Below, piece by piece: positions 1-9,134 of a DNA stretch of 34,245 nucleotides. Under the pieces are notes generated by a model. It was not told where the DNA came from, searched no databases, and worked only from the letters and a program-made list of their open reading frames with translations. The stretch comes from an uncultured Shimia sp. (GTDB lineage Bacteria > Pseudomonadota > Alphaproteobacteria > Rhodobacterales > Rhodobacteraceae): the NCBI GenBank assembly GCA_937881735.1, contig CALGEH010000217.1, positions 1 to 34,245 on the forward strand. The letters are read 5' to 3'. Each line of letters opens with the position of its first letter. Positions within the stretch are counted from its first letter, which is position 1. The translations under genes were made by a program, and so were the position numbers.

Positions 1-693
1 CTGAAACGTGAGATTGCGGGCGTTGGCGTGGCGGAACGCATCCGTAGTGGCTTTGAGGTGGCGATTGTCGGTGCACCAAATGTTGGGAAATCCACGCTTT
101 TGAACGCTTTAGCGGGGCGGGATGCGGCGATCACATCAGATGTTGCGGGAACCACCCGTGACGTGATCGAGGTGCGGATGGATCTAGGCGGTTTGCCAGT
201 GACTGTTTTGGATACCGCTGGATTGCGCGAAACGGACGATGCCGTAGAGGCGCTGGGGGTTGAGCGGGCCAAAGCCCGAGCTGCGCAGGCCGATGTGCGG
301 GTGTTTTTAACGGGAAATGGCCATAGCTCGCCCGATGGAGCGCAGCCAGGCGATGTGGTTGTCGTAGCCAAGGATGATGCCGGTCTGTCAGGCGGTGTAT
401 CGGGGAAAACTGGCGCGGGCCTTTCTGGGTTGATTGAGCGGATCACGAAAGAGCTGTCTCAGAGAGCGTCGGGCGCAGGCCTGGCAACGCGGGTACGGCA
501 CCGGGATGCGATGGAGCGTGGTGTGGTCTGCTTGGAGGCTGCGGTGGTGTGGATTGGCCGTGGTGAGGACGGCGCAGATATCGCGGCAGAGGAATTGCGG
601 ACGGCTGTTCGGGCGCTCGATTCTCTGCTAGGTAGAGTTGATATTGAAAATGTCCTGGATGAAATCTTCGCGAGCTTTTGTCTCGGGAAGTAG
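1..693 (+). CDS. mnmE: tRNA uridine-5-carboxymethylaminomethyl modification GTPase MnmE, C-terminal part (5' truncated by window edge)
   Basis: Frame open from base 1 (LKREIAGVGVAERIRSGFEVAIVGAPNVGKSTLLNALAGRDAAITSDVAGTTRD). G1 GxxxxGKS, DTAGLRETDD, and terminal C(I/L)GK motif. Followed by mnmG. Confidence 0.96.
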   Translation: MKREIAGVGVAERIRSGFEVAIVGAPNVGKSTLLNALAGRDAAITSDVAGTTRDVIEVRMDLGGLPVTVLDTAGLRETDDAVEALGVERAKARAAQADVRVFLTGNGHSSPDGAQPGDVVVVAKDDAGLSGGVSGKTGAGLSGLIERITKELSQRASGAGLATRVRHRDAMERGVVCLEAAVVWIGRGEDGADIAAEELRTAVRALDSLLGRVDIENVLDEIFASFCLGK

Positions 694-696
694 GGA

Positions 697-2574
697 GTGT
701 TTCACGTGAAACATACTGACTTTGATGTTGTGGTTATCGGTGGCGGCCATGCTGGCGCTGACGCAGCGCATGCGGCTGCCCGCATGGGTGCGCGCACGGC
801 TCTGATAACATTAAAGGAGTCAGGGATTGGGGTTATGTCTTGTAATCCTGCAATTGGTGGATTGGGCAAGGGCCATCTGGTGCGTGAGATTGATGCGCTT
901 GATGGGGTTATGGGCCGTGTCGCAGACGCGGCGGGGATCCAGTTCCGGCTGTTGAACCGGCGCAAGGGGCCAGCCGTGCAAGGGCCCCGGGCGCAGGCGG
1001 ATCGCCACCTGTATCGACGGGCGATGCTTGCAGAAATGCGTGCGCAGCCAAATATACAGATCATTGAGGGGGAGGTGACAGACTTCCTGATGGTGGGCGA
1101 CCGAGTGTCGGGCGTTATCCTGTCTGATGGATCAGAGATATTGGCCGGAGCGGTTGTTCTCACGACAGGGACATTCCTGCGCGGTGTTATTCATATCGGT
1201 GACGTATCACGGCCTGGCGGTCGCATGGGTGATAACCCGTCGGTCAGGCTTGCGGAGCGAATGGACAGTTTTGCGTTGGAAATGGGGCGCTTGAAGACTG
1301 GGACGCCGCCGAGGCTGGATGGCAAGACAATCGATTGGAGACATCTCGAAGAGCAGCCTGGAGATGATGATCCCGTATTGTTTTCTTTTCTTTCAAGGGG
1401 GGTCAAGGCCCGTCAAGTCTCGTGTGGAATCACGCATACGAATGAGCGGACTCATGACGTAATCCGCGAAAACCTGGCCCGTTCAGCGATGTATGGCGGG
1501 CATATCGATGGTGTTGGCCCACGGTACTGTCCATCGATCGAAGACAAGGTGGTCCGGTTTGCCGAAAAGACCTCTCATCAGATTTTTTTGGAACCTGAGA
1601 GCTTGTCTGATGATGTGATCTACCCGAATGGCATCTCAACTTCTATGCCAATTGAGGTTCAGGAGGCCTATGTGCGCAGCATTGCTGGGCTTGAGCGGGC
1701 CGAGATTCTTCAGCCCGGTTACGCGATTGAATATGATTACCTCGATCCCCGGGCGCTTGATGCAACTTTGGCGGTCAAGGATGTGTCGGGATTTTATCTG
1801 GCGGGACAAATCAACGGGACCACAGGATACGAGGAGGCCGCTGCGCAGGGGTTAGTCGCGGGTTTGAATGCGGCGTTAGCCGTTCGTGGTGGTGATCGGG
1901 AGGTTTTCAGCCGTGCTGATAGCTATATTGGGGTCATGATTGACGATTTGATCACGCGTGGCGTAACCGAGCCATACAGGATGTTTACGTCTCGGGCGGA
2001 ATTTCGCCTTTCTTTGCGGGCAGATAATGCTGATCAGCGGCTGACCGGGCGTGGGATTGATATAGGATGTGTCGGACCTGAGCGTCGGAAGACTTTTGAG
2101 GCCAAACGGGACGCGTTGTGCGAGGCGCGACAGGCGCTGGAGGCGGTAAGCTTTAGTCCACAGCAGATCGCGCGGGTGGGTGTTGAGGTGAACTTGGACG
2201 GCACCAAGCGCAATGGCTTTCAGGTATTGGCGTTCCCAAAAGTAGGGTTCGAAGAGCTGGTCCAGCTGAACCCTGAGTGGGATGATATTGATGCGGTGTC
2301 ACGCCAACAGCTAGAGCGGGACGCGCTTTATGCCACTTACATTGCCCGACAGGAGCGCGACGTCGCGGTTATGAAGCGCGATGAGATGCAGATTATTCCG
2401 GGCGATTTCGAGTATGACGTTGTGGATGGGCTCTCGAACGAACTCAAGACCAAGCTAAAACAAGTACGCCCAGCCGATCTCGCGCATGCAGCACGGATCG
2501 ATGGAATGACGCCGGCTGGCCTGACCTTGATTTTGACCCGGCTGCGCAAAGCGTCGCGGTCCAAAACTGCATGA
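697..2574 (+). CDS. mnmG: tRNA uridine-5-carboxymethylaminomethyl modification enzyme MnmG (GidA)
   Basis: FAD-binding [62 protein letters not shown] start lies inside a parS sequence. Confidence 0.98.
   Translation: MFHVKHTDFDVVVIGGGHAGADAAHAAARMGARTALITLKESGIGVMSCNPAIGGLGKGHLVREIDALDGVMGRVADAAGIQFRLLNRRKGPAVQGPRAQADRHLYRRAMLAEMRAQPNIQIIEGEVTDFLMVGDRVSGVILSDGSEILAGAVVLTTGTFLRGVIHIGDVSRPGGRMGDNPSVRLAERMDSFALEMGRLKTGTPPRLDGKTIDWRHLEEQPGDDDPVLFSFLSRGVKARQVSCGITHTNERTHDVIRENLARSAMYGGHIDGVGPRYCPSIEDKVVRFAEKTSHQIFLEPESLSDDVIYPNGISTSMPIEVQEAYVRSIAGLERAEILQPGYAIEYDYLDPRALDATLAVKDVSGFYLAGQINGTTGYEEAAAQGLVAGLNAALAVRGGDREVFSRADSYIGVMIDDLITRGVTEPYRMFTSRAEFRLSLRADNADQRLTGRGIDIGCVGPERRKTFEAKRDALCEARQALEAVSFSPQQIARVGVEVNLDGTKRNGFQVLAFPKVGFEELVQLNPEWDDIDAVSRQQLERDALYATYIARQERDVAVMKRDEMQIIPGDFEYDVVDGLSNELKTKLKQVRPADLAHAARIDGMTPAGLTLILTRLRKASRSKTA
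698..713. promoter_or_regulatory. parS: parS centromere-like site (ParB binding), copy 1
   Basis: TGTTTCACGTGAAACA, exact match to the 16-bp palindromic chromosomal parS consensus; parA/parB are 2.5 kb downstream. Confidence 0.95.
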
Positions 2575-3182
2575 TGGCCGACGCGGAGCGGCATGTTTCA
2601 CGTGAAACATCTGAGCGGCTCGATTTGTTCGAGGCGCTGGTGCATAAGTGGAACCCGGCAATCAACCTTGTATCAAAGGGCAGTCTGCCGCATCTGCGAG
2701 AGCGTCATATAAACGACTCCGTTCAATTATTTGATATCGCGCCGGATGGCGTGGAGCATTGGGTAGATATTGGTAGCGGGGGCGGCTTTCCGGGCGTTGT
2801 AGTTGCTATTTTGATGTTTGAAGCAAGCCCTGGCACCAAAGTAACGCTGGTCGAAAGCGATCAACGAAAAGCAGCGTTCTTGCGCACGGCACTCCGCGAA
2901 ACGGGTGTCGGCGGCAATGTTCTTTGTGCGAGGGTAGAGGCCCTGGATCCGCTGAAGGCCAATATTTTGTCTGCGCGGGCTCTTGGTGACCTCAGCTTGC
3001 TTTTGCCCCTCGCTGCCAAGCATCTGGCGCAGACTGGCGTGGCGATTTTTCCAAAAGGCCGAACGTGGCAGGCGGAGCTTCAGTCGGCAAAATCTGAGTG
3101 GAATTTCGAATGTCGTGTTGATATGAACAAAATTGAACCGGATGCGGCGATTTTGTCGATCCAAGGAGTGTCCCGTGCCTGA
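2571..3182 (+). CDS. rsmG: 16S rRNA (guanine(527)-N(7))-methyltransferase RsmG (GidB)
   Basis: [47 protein letters not shown] overlap with mnmG stop. Confidence 0.97.
   Translation: MMADAERHVSRETSERLDLFEALVHKWNPAINLVSKGSLPHLRERHINDSVQLFDIAPDGVEHWVDIGSGGGFPGVVVAILMFEASPGTKVTLVESDQRKAAFLRTALRETGVGGNVLCARVEALDPLKANILSARALGDLSLLLPLAAKHLAQTGVAIFPKGRTWQAELQSAKSEWNFECRVDMNKIEPDAAILSIQGVSRA
2594..2609. promoter_or_regulatory. parS: parS centromere-like site (ParB binding), copy 2
   Basis: TGTTTCACGTGAAACA exact; extends to the 18-bp palindrome ATGTTTCACGTGAAACAT at 2593-2610. Confidence 0.95.
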
Positions 3183-3984
3183 TCCAACGCGCCCTGACGG
3201 CCCCCGCATCATTTCCATTGCCAATCAAAAAGGCGGCGTGGGTAAAACAACGACGACCATTAACCTTGGCGCGGCCCTTGCTGAGAAGGGTTTGCGCGTT
3301 CTGATCGTTGATTTGGACCCGCAGGGGAACGCTTCAACCGGACTTGGTGTTGAGGCGGATGATCGGGAATTCACGACCTACGAGCTTTTGCTGGAAGACA
3401 TTGATCTCGGAGACGTTGTTCAGGTCACCAAGAATGAAAACCTGATGATTATCCCGGCGACAGTTGATTTGAGCTCAGCGGATATTGAGCTGATTTCAAA
3501 CGAAAAAAGGAGCTATCTGCTCCATGATGCCCTCCGCCAGACGGCAATGGATCGGTATGATCTGGACTACATTCTGATTGACTGCCCTCCATCGCTCAAT
3601 CTTTTGACGGTTAACGCTATGGTCGCTTCTCATTCTGTGCTCGTGCCACTGCAAAGCGAGTTTTTCGCGCTGGAAGGTTTGTCGCAGTTGATGCTGACAA
3701 TTCGAGAGGTCCGCCAGACGGCCAATCCAGCCCTTCGGATCGAAGGCATCGTGCTGACAATGTTTGATGCCCGCAACAATCTGTCGGCTCTGGTGGAAAA
3801 AGACGCGCGGGATAATCTTGGTGATCTCGTGTTTCAGACACTGATCCCGCGGAATGTGCGCGTCAGTGAGGCTCCGTCTTTCGCACTTCCTGTGTTGAGT
3901 TATGATTCAAAATCACGAGGCGCGGAGGCGTATCGGGCTTTGGCGACAGAGCTTGTATCGAATAAAGGCCGCGTGGCGGCATAA
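3175..3984 (+). CDS. parA: Chromosome partitioning ATPase ParA
   Basis: Deviant Walker A KGGVGKTTTTINLGAALAEKG, DLDPQGNASTGLG. GTG start at 3175 overlaps the end of rsmG by 8 bp; the track ORF starts upstream at 3133. Confidence 0.97.
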   Translation: MPDPTRPDGPRIISIANQKGGVGKTTTTINLGAALAEKGLRVLIVDLDPQGNASTGLGVEADDREFTTYELLLEDIDLGDVVQVTKNENLMIIPATVDLSSADIELISNEKRSYLLHDALRQTAMDRYDLDYILIDCPPSLNLLTVNAMVASHSVLVPLQSEFFALEGLSQLMLTIREVRQTANPALRIEGIVLTMFDARNNLSALVEKDARDNLGDLVFQTLIPRNVRVSEAPSFALPVLSYDSKSRGAEAYRALATELVSNKGRVAA

Positions 3985-4000
3985 ATGAGGAGTTAGGGCG

Positions 4001-4912
4001 ATGGTAAACAAAAAAGCAAAGCAGCGCGGGCTTGGCCGTGGTCTGTCCGCCCTTATGGCCGATGTGGCGGATCAACCAGTGAGCGGAGCCCCTGAGGTGC
4101 CCGCCGCGGACCTGCGTGTGCCCATTGAGAGAATCCAACCGAACCCAGATCAGCCGCGACGCTTCTTTGATCCAGAGCTTTTGGCCGATCTTTCGCGCTC
4201 CATAGCTGAGAAGGGCGTTATTCAACCGTTGATCGTGCGTCTCAAGCCGGGTGCTCCTGAGATGTATGAGATCGTGGCCGGGGAGCGGCGATGGCGCGCG
4301 GCGCAGCAAGCCAAGCTGCATGAGCTGCCTGTGATTGTGCGGGAATTCGACGATCTGGAGGTTCTAGAGATTGCGATCATCGAGAATGTGCAGCGCGCGG
4401 ATCTCAATCCGGTCGAGGAGGCGGCGGGATACGCGCAGCTGATGGAAAAATTTGGCCATACACAAAAAAAGCTCGCAGAGGCGCTAGGCAAAAGTCGCAG
4501 CCATATCGCCAACACGATCCGTTTGATGCAGCTTCCGAGCGGGGTTCAGGCCTTTGTTCGGGAAGGTAAATTGTCTGCGGGTCATGCGCGTTCTTTGATT
4601 ACGGCGCGTGATCCACTGGCGCTCGCCAAGCAGGTGATTGCGAAAGACCTGTCCGTCCGCGCGACGGAGCGTTTGGTCAAGACGGACGCGGCGAAGGAGA
4701 ACGTCTTTAGTAAGACGGGTCAAACTGTTGCTGGGAAGAAATCTCAGGAAAAAGACGCAGACACACGCGCACTTGAGGGCGATCTGTCGGCCACTTTGGG
4801 TATGAAAGTGTCGATTGATACTGAAAAGACGGGGGAAAACGGCGCGGTTACGATCCGCTTTGACTCTTTTGATCAGCTTGACGCGCTGTGTGGGATTTTG
4901 TCGAAAACCTAG
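4001..4912 (+). CDS. parB: Chromosome partitioning protein ParB
   Basis: RGLGRGLSALMAD N-terminus, QPNPDQPRRFF, CTP-binding-type GERRWRAA motif, HTH region (KLAEALGKSRSHIANTIRLMQLP). Confidence 0.98.
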   Translation: MVNKKAKQRGLGRGLSALMADVADQPVSGAPEVPAADLRVPIERIQPNPDQPRRFFDPELLADLSRSIAEKGVIQPLIVRLKPGAPEMYEIVAGERRWRAAQQAKLHELPVIVREFDDLEVLEIAIIENVQRADLNPVEEAAGYAQLMEKFGHTQKKLAEALGKSRSHIANTIRLMQLPSGVQAFVREGKLSAGHARSLITARDPLALAKQVIAKDLSVRATERLVKTDAAKENVFSKTGQTVAGKKSQEKDADTRALEGDLSATLGMKVSIDTEKTGENGAVTIRFDSFDQLDALCGILSKT

Positions 4913-6066
4913 GGCGCAAGAAGTTCGGCGATCACGCTGTTGAGCACGATTCGGCCGCTGGTCGTCGCACGTAAACGAACTCCATCGCTCTCAACCACCC
5001 CAAGATTGGTGAGGTCCGCAAGCCGTTCTTCGTTCAGGCTTCCGGGTGACAGTGCGCCGAGCCTGTTCAGGTCTACGCCTTCGGTCAGCCGCAAGCCCAT
5101 GATCAGAAGCTCTGATGCCTGATCTTCGGCGCTGATCGTTTCATGCGGCTTTTCCGTCGTCCCATTCGTCGCGCGCCTAAGCCAAATATCGGGCAACATG
5201 TAGGCTTCAGTCGCAAAGCGCTGGCCGTCGAGGGTTAGCCGACCATGCGCGCCTGGACCAATTCCAACGTAATCGCCATGTCGCCAGTAGATAAGGTTGT
5301 GCCGCGATTCAGAGCCGCTTTGGGCGTGATTAGAGACTTCATAGGCCGGCATGCCCGCCGCCTCGCAGACATCTTGTGTCAACTCATACATATCAACGCC
5401 CAGATCTTCAGTGGGCAGACCGCGTAGCTTCCCAATTTTGTCGCGTGCGCCGAAGGCTGTTCCGGGCTCGATGGTCAGCTGATAGAGGGACAAGTGGTCG
5501 ATTGCCATGGTCAGCGCCTCATTCAGCTCGGCCCGCCAATGGTCCAGCGTTTGATCCTGCCGCGCATAGATCAAGTCAAAGCTCACCCTGTCAAAACAGG
5601 CTCTTGCGATATCGAACGCGGCGCGCGCCTCAGCGGCGGAATGGAGCCTGCCCAGCCGTTTCAGATCCGTGTCATTCAGAGCCTGTATGCCCATTGAGAC
5701 CCTGTTTACCCCCGACTCTGCGTAGGCGCGGAAGCGACCGGCTTCAACAGAACTGGGGTTCGCCTCCAATGTGACCTCAAAGTCATTCGCTAGCGTCCAG
5801 TGTTGTCCGACCCGTTCCATTATGCGGGCAACGGTATCGGGGTTCATGAGGCTAGGAGTGCCGCCGCCGAAGAAGACCGAATTCAGGACACGGCCTTGTG
5901 TGAGGGCGGCCGTGCGGTCAAGCTCGCGCAGGTACGCGTCTGCCCATGCGGCTTGGTCGATTGTCCGGCTGACATGGCTGTTGAAGTCGCAATAGGGGCA
6001 TTTGGCCTCGCAATAGGGCCAATGGATATAGAGGCCGAAGCCCCCGTGCCGCCAATCCTCAGTCAA
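4909..6066 (-). CDS. hemW: Radical SAM heme chaperone HemW-like (coproporphyrinogen oxidase-like)
   Basis: IHWPYCEAKCPYCDFNSHV radical-SAM CxxxCxxC, FFGGGTPSLM, EANPSS, GIQALND. Probable TTG start at 6066. Confidence 0.94.
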   Translation of the reverse strand: MTEDWRHGGFGLYIHWPYCEAKCPYCDFNSHVSRTIDQAAWADAYLRELDRTAALTQGRVLNSVFFGGGTPSLMNPDTVARIMERVGQHWTLANDFEVTLEANPSSVEAGRFRAYAESGVNRVSMGIQALNDTDLKRLGRLHSAAEARAAFDIARACFDRVSFDLIYARQDQTLDHWRAELNEALTMAIDHLSLYQLTIEPGTAFGARDKIGKLRGLPTEDLGVDMYELTQDVCEAAGMPAYEVSNHAQSGSESRHNLIYWRHGDYVGIGPGAHGRLTLDGQRFATEAYMLPDIWLRRATNGTTEKPHETISAEDQASELLIMGLRLTEGVDLNRLGALSPGSLNEERLADLTNLGVVESDGVRLRATTSGRIVLNSVIAELLAP

Positions 6067-6667
6067 AACAGCCCTTCACCAGCTTGGCGAACGCATCCGC
6101 CCGGTGGCTGATCTCATTCTTGGCCCAGCGGTCCATCTCGCCGAATGTAATGTCATAACCGTTGGGTTGAAAAATGGGGTCATACCCGTGGCCTTGCGTG
6201 CCTCGCAGTGGCCAGACGATCTGCCCCTCGACCGTGCCAGGAAACACTTCGTCATGCCCATCGGGCCAAGCGAGGACCAATGTGCAGCAGAACCGCGCGG
6301 TCCATGGCTTAGGCGTATCAGACGCGATGATCCGATCATGTGCCTTGGTCATGGCCATGACAAAGTTCCGACCAGAGCCTGTTTCTGCCCAATCGGCGGT
6401 ATAGACCCCTGGAGCACCGCCCAATGCGTCAATCTCGATCCCGGAATCATCCGATAGCGCGGGCAGCCCCGTGGCCACTGCCGCCGCATGGGCCTTGATC
6501 CGTGCGTTGCCCGCGAAGCTGGTTTCTGTCTCGTCCGGCTCGGGCAGGTTCTTGTCGGCTGCGCCCACCACGCCAACGCCGTAAGGCTCCAGCAGTGTGG
6601 CGATCTCCTCAAGCTTGCCCGCGTTGTGGGTTGCGACAAGCAGGGTCTGGCCGGTGAATTTACGCAC
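6059..6667 (-). CDS. rdgB: XTP/dITP diphosphatase (RdgB/HAM1 family)
   Basis: [56 protein letters not shown] start at 6667 overlaps the rph stop. Confidence 0.96.
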   Translation of the reverse strand: MRKFTGQTLLVATHNAGKLEEIATLLEPYGVGVVGAADKNLPEPDETETSFAGNARIKAHAAAVATGLPALSDDSGIEIDALGGAPGVYTADWAETGSGRNFVMAMTKAHDRIIASDTPKPWTARFCCTLVLAWPDGHDEVFPGTVEGQIVWPLRGTQGHGYDPIFQPNGYDITFGEMDRWAKNEISHRADAFAKLVKGCFD

Positions 6668-7379
6668 CCACTGCCTCCCGTTGCAGCGTGGCAAGCTCGC
6701 CCACGCCTTTTTCGGCCAGATCCATCAACTGGTTCATCTGATCGCGGCTGAATGTGGAGCCTTCGGCGCTCATCTGCACCTCGATCAGACGGTGCGAGGC
6801 GGTCATGATGAAGTTCCCGTCCACGCCCGCTTCGCTATCCTCGGGATAGTCAAGATCCATCACGGCCTGTCCTGCATAGATGCCGCAGGAAATCGCGGCG
6901 ACCGGATCAACCATCGGATCGCTGACCACTTCACCGGTTTTCATCAGCTTCAGCACGGCGATTTTCAGCGCGACCCAGCCTCCTGTGATAGATGCGCACC
7001 GCGTGCCGCCATCGGCTTGGATCACATCGCAATCGACTGTGATCTGCCGCTCGCCCAACGCGACTCGGTCCACGCCCGCCCGGAGGCTCCGCCCGATAAG
7101 ACGCTGGATCTCAACCGTGCGCCCGCCCTGTTTGCCGGCCGTGGCCTCGCGGCGCATCCGGCTGGTGGTGCTGCGCGGCAGCATGCCGTATTCCGCAGTG
7201 ACCCAACCCAGACCTGAGCCCTTCACGAACGGCGGCACCCGGTCCTCAATGGTTGCGGTGCAAAGCACATGCGTGTCGCCCATCCGGATCATGCAGGAGC
7301 CTTCTGCGTGTTTCGTGACCCCTGTTTCGATTGAAACAGGCCGCATTTCGCTTAAGTGTCTTCCCGAGGGGCGCATCAT
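6660..7379 (-). CDS. rph: Ribonuclease PH
   Basis: [78 protein letters not shown]. Start trimmed from the longer track ORF. Confidence 0.97.
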   Translation of the reverse strand: MMRPSGRHLSEMRPVSIETGVTKHAEGSCMIRMGDTHVLCTATIEDRVPPFVKGSGLGWVTAEYGMLPRSTTSRMRREATAGKQGGRTVEIQRLIGRSLRAGVDRVALGERQITVDCDVIQADGGTRCASITGGWVALKIAVLKLMKTGEVVSDPMVDPVAAISCGIYAGQAVMDLDYPEDSEAGVDGNFIMTASHRLIEVQMSAEGSTFSRDQMNQLMDLAEKGVGELATLQREAVGA

Positions 7380-7495
7380 TTGATCCTTTATTCGTTTGAA
7401 AGGGGGGATATCGCGCGACGCGGCAAGAGCCAAGCCCGATTGACCTTTGATGCCCCTGAGATTTAATGGCCTCATCTTATAGGATTGCACTCCCG

Positions 7496-8560
7496 ATGAC
7501 TGATGGCAGAAAGCTGCTGGAAGAAATGAACGACCGCTCGCGCGAGGTGTTTCGCCGGGTGGTCGAGGGTTATCTTGCGTCCGGCTCGCCCGTGGGTTCA
7601 CGCACCCTGACCCGTGATATGAGCGAAAAAGTCAGCGCCGCAACAATCCGCAATGTGATGCAAGACCTTGAATTCATGGGTCTTCTGGGCAGTCCGCACA
7701 TCAGCGCAGGACGTGTGCCCACGCAAGAAGGGCTGCGCATGTTCGTTGATGGCCTTCTTGAGGTCGGCGATTTGCAAAGCTCTGACCGGGCGCTCATGGA
7801 CAGCACCATGTCGAGCAATAGTGACGATGTGGGCGACATTCTGGACCGCATCGGCTCGGCCCTGTCGGGGGTGACAAATGGCGCATCGCTGGTTTTGGCG
7901 CCAAAACATGAGGCGCCGATCAAACATATCGAGTTTGTGAGCCTTGGACACGACCGCGCTTTGGTTGTTTTGGTCTTTGCCGATGGTCATGTGGAGAACC
8001 GGATTTTCACCCCGCCACCAGGGCAGACGCCCAGCTCTATGCGCGAGGCGGCAAATTTTCTCAATTCGCTGATCGAGGGCCGCACGCTCAGTGATTTGCA
8101 AACCGTGATCAGCCGGCTGATTCAGGACCGTCGACAGGAGATCGACAAGCTTGCCCACGCCATGGTCCAAAGTGGCATCGCCGCGTGGGACGGCGAAGGG
8201 GAAACCCCCGAGCGTCTGATTGTGCGGGGGCGCGCGAATCTTCTGGAAAATGGGGCTGAGGAGGGTGATCTTGACCGGATCCGCAGGCTCTTTGACGATC
8301 TGGAGCGCAAGCGCGATATCGCCAATTTCCTTGAACTGGCCGATGAAGGCGAGGGCGTGCGCATTTTTATCGGCTCTGAGAACAAACTTTTCTCACTTTC
8401 GGGTTCCTCTTTGGTTGTCTCCCCTTATATGAACTCTGACCGAAGAATCGTCGGTGCGGTCGGCGTGATTGGGCCGACACGTCTCAATTATGGGCGGATC
8501 GTTCCGATCGTTGATTATACCGCGCAATTGGTGAGCAAGCTGATCGCCGACAGAAGTTAG
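7496..8560 (+). CDS. hrcA: Heat-inducible transcriptional repressor HrcA
   Basis: [87 protein letters not shown]. Start placed at 7496; alternative 7466. Confidence 0.96.
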   Translation: MTDGRKLLEEMNDRSREVFRRVVEGYLASGSPVGSRTLTRDMSEKVSAATIRNVMQDLEFMGLLGSPHISAGRVPTQEGLRMFVDGLLEVGDLQSSDRALMDSTMSSNSDDVGDILDRIGSALSGVTNGASLVLAPKHEAPIKHIEFVSLGHDRALVVLVFADGHVENRIFTPPPGQTPSSMREAANFLNSLIEGRTLSDLQTVISRLIQDRRQEIDKLAHAMVQSGIAAWDGEGETPERLIVRGRANLLENGAEEGDLDRIRRLFDDLERKRDIANFLELADEGEGVRIFIGSENKLFSLSGSSLVVSPYMNSDRRIVGAVGVIGPTRLNYGRIVPIVDYTAQLVSKLIADRS

Positions 8561-8565
8561 AGGGC

Positions 8566-9132
8566 ATGACGATGGCAGAGCCGAAAAACGATGATTTCCT
8601 GGATGACGTGGATACTGCCGAGGCAGAGGCCTATGCAGAGGAAATGTCCGAGATATCCGAGGAGGAAATCGAGCTTGATACGGTCCGCGCTGAGCGGGAC
8701 GCATTCCAGGACAAGTTCATGCGCGCCTTGGCCGAAGCCGAGAATATGCGCAAGCGCGCTGACAAGGATCGGCGCGAGGCAGAGAATTATGGCGGCTCCA
8801 AGCTGTCCCGCGATCTGCTTCCCGTCTATGACAACATGAAGCGCGCGCTCGACACGGTCACGGAGGAGCAAAAAGCGGCCTCTCCCGCTCTTATCGAAGG
8901 CATTGAACTGACCATGCGGGAACTGGTAAATGTGTTTGCCAAACACGGTGTGCGGATCGTCTCGCCCGATGTCGGCGATCGGTTTGATCCAAACTTGCAT
9001 GAAGCGATGTTCGAGGCTCCGTTGCCCGGTACCAAGGCGGGCGATATCATTCAGGTCTCTGCTGAAGGCTTCATGCTGCATGACCGTATCCTGCGTCCCG
9101 CGCAGGTTGGAGTGTCGTCTCTGCGCGAGTAG
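8566..9132 (+). CDS. grpE: Nucleotide exchange factor GrpE
   Basis: FMRALAEAENMRKRADKDRREAENYGGSKLSRDLLPVYDNMKRAL; downstream of hrcA. Confidence 0.95.
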   Translation: MTMAEPKNDDFLDDVDTAEAEAYAEEMSEISEEEIELDTVRAERDAFQDKFMRALAEAENMRKRADKDRREAENYGGSKLSRDLLPVYDNMKRALDTVTEEQKAASPALIEGIELTMRELVNVFAKHGVRIVSPDVGDRFDPNLHEAMFEAPLPGTKAGDIIQVSAEGFMLHDRILRPAQVGVSSLRE

Positions 9133-9134
9133 TC

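Noticed and set aside
2455-2661. Minus-strand ORF encoding MFHVKH opposite rsmG
   Set aside because: MFHVKH arises because parS is palindromic; no other support for a gene.
7380-7495. Possible CIRCE element upstream of hrcA
   Set aside because: No TTAGCACTC-N9-GAGTGCTAA inverted repeat; only a chance TTGCACTC-like half site.
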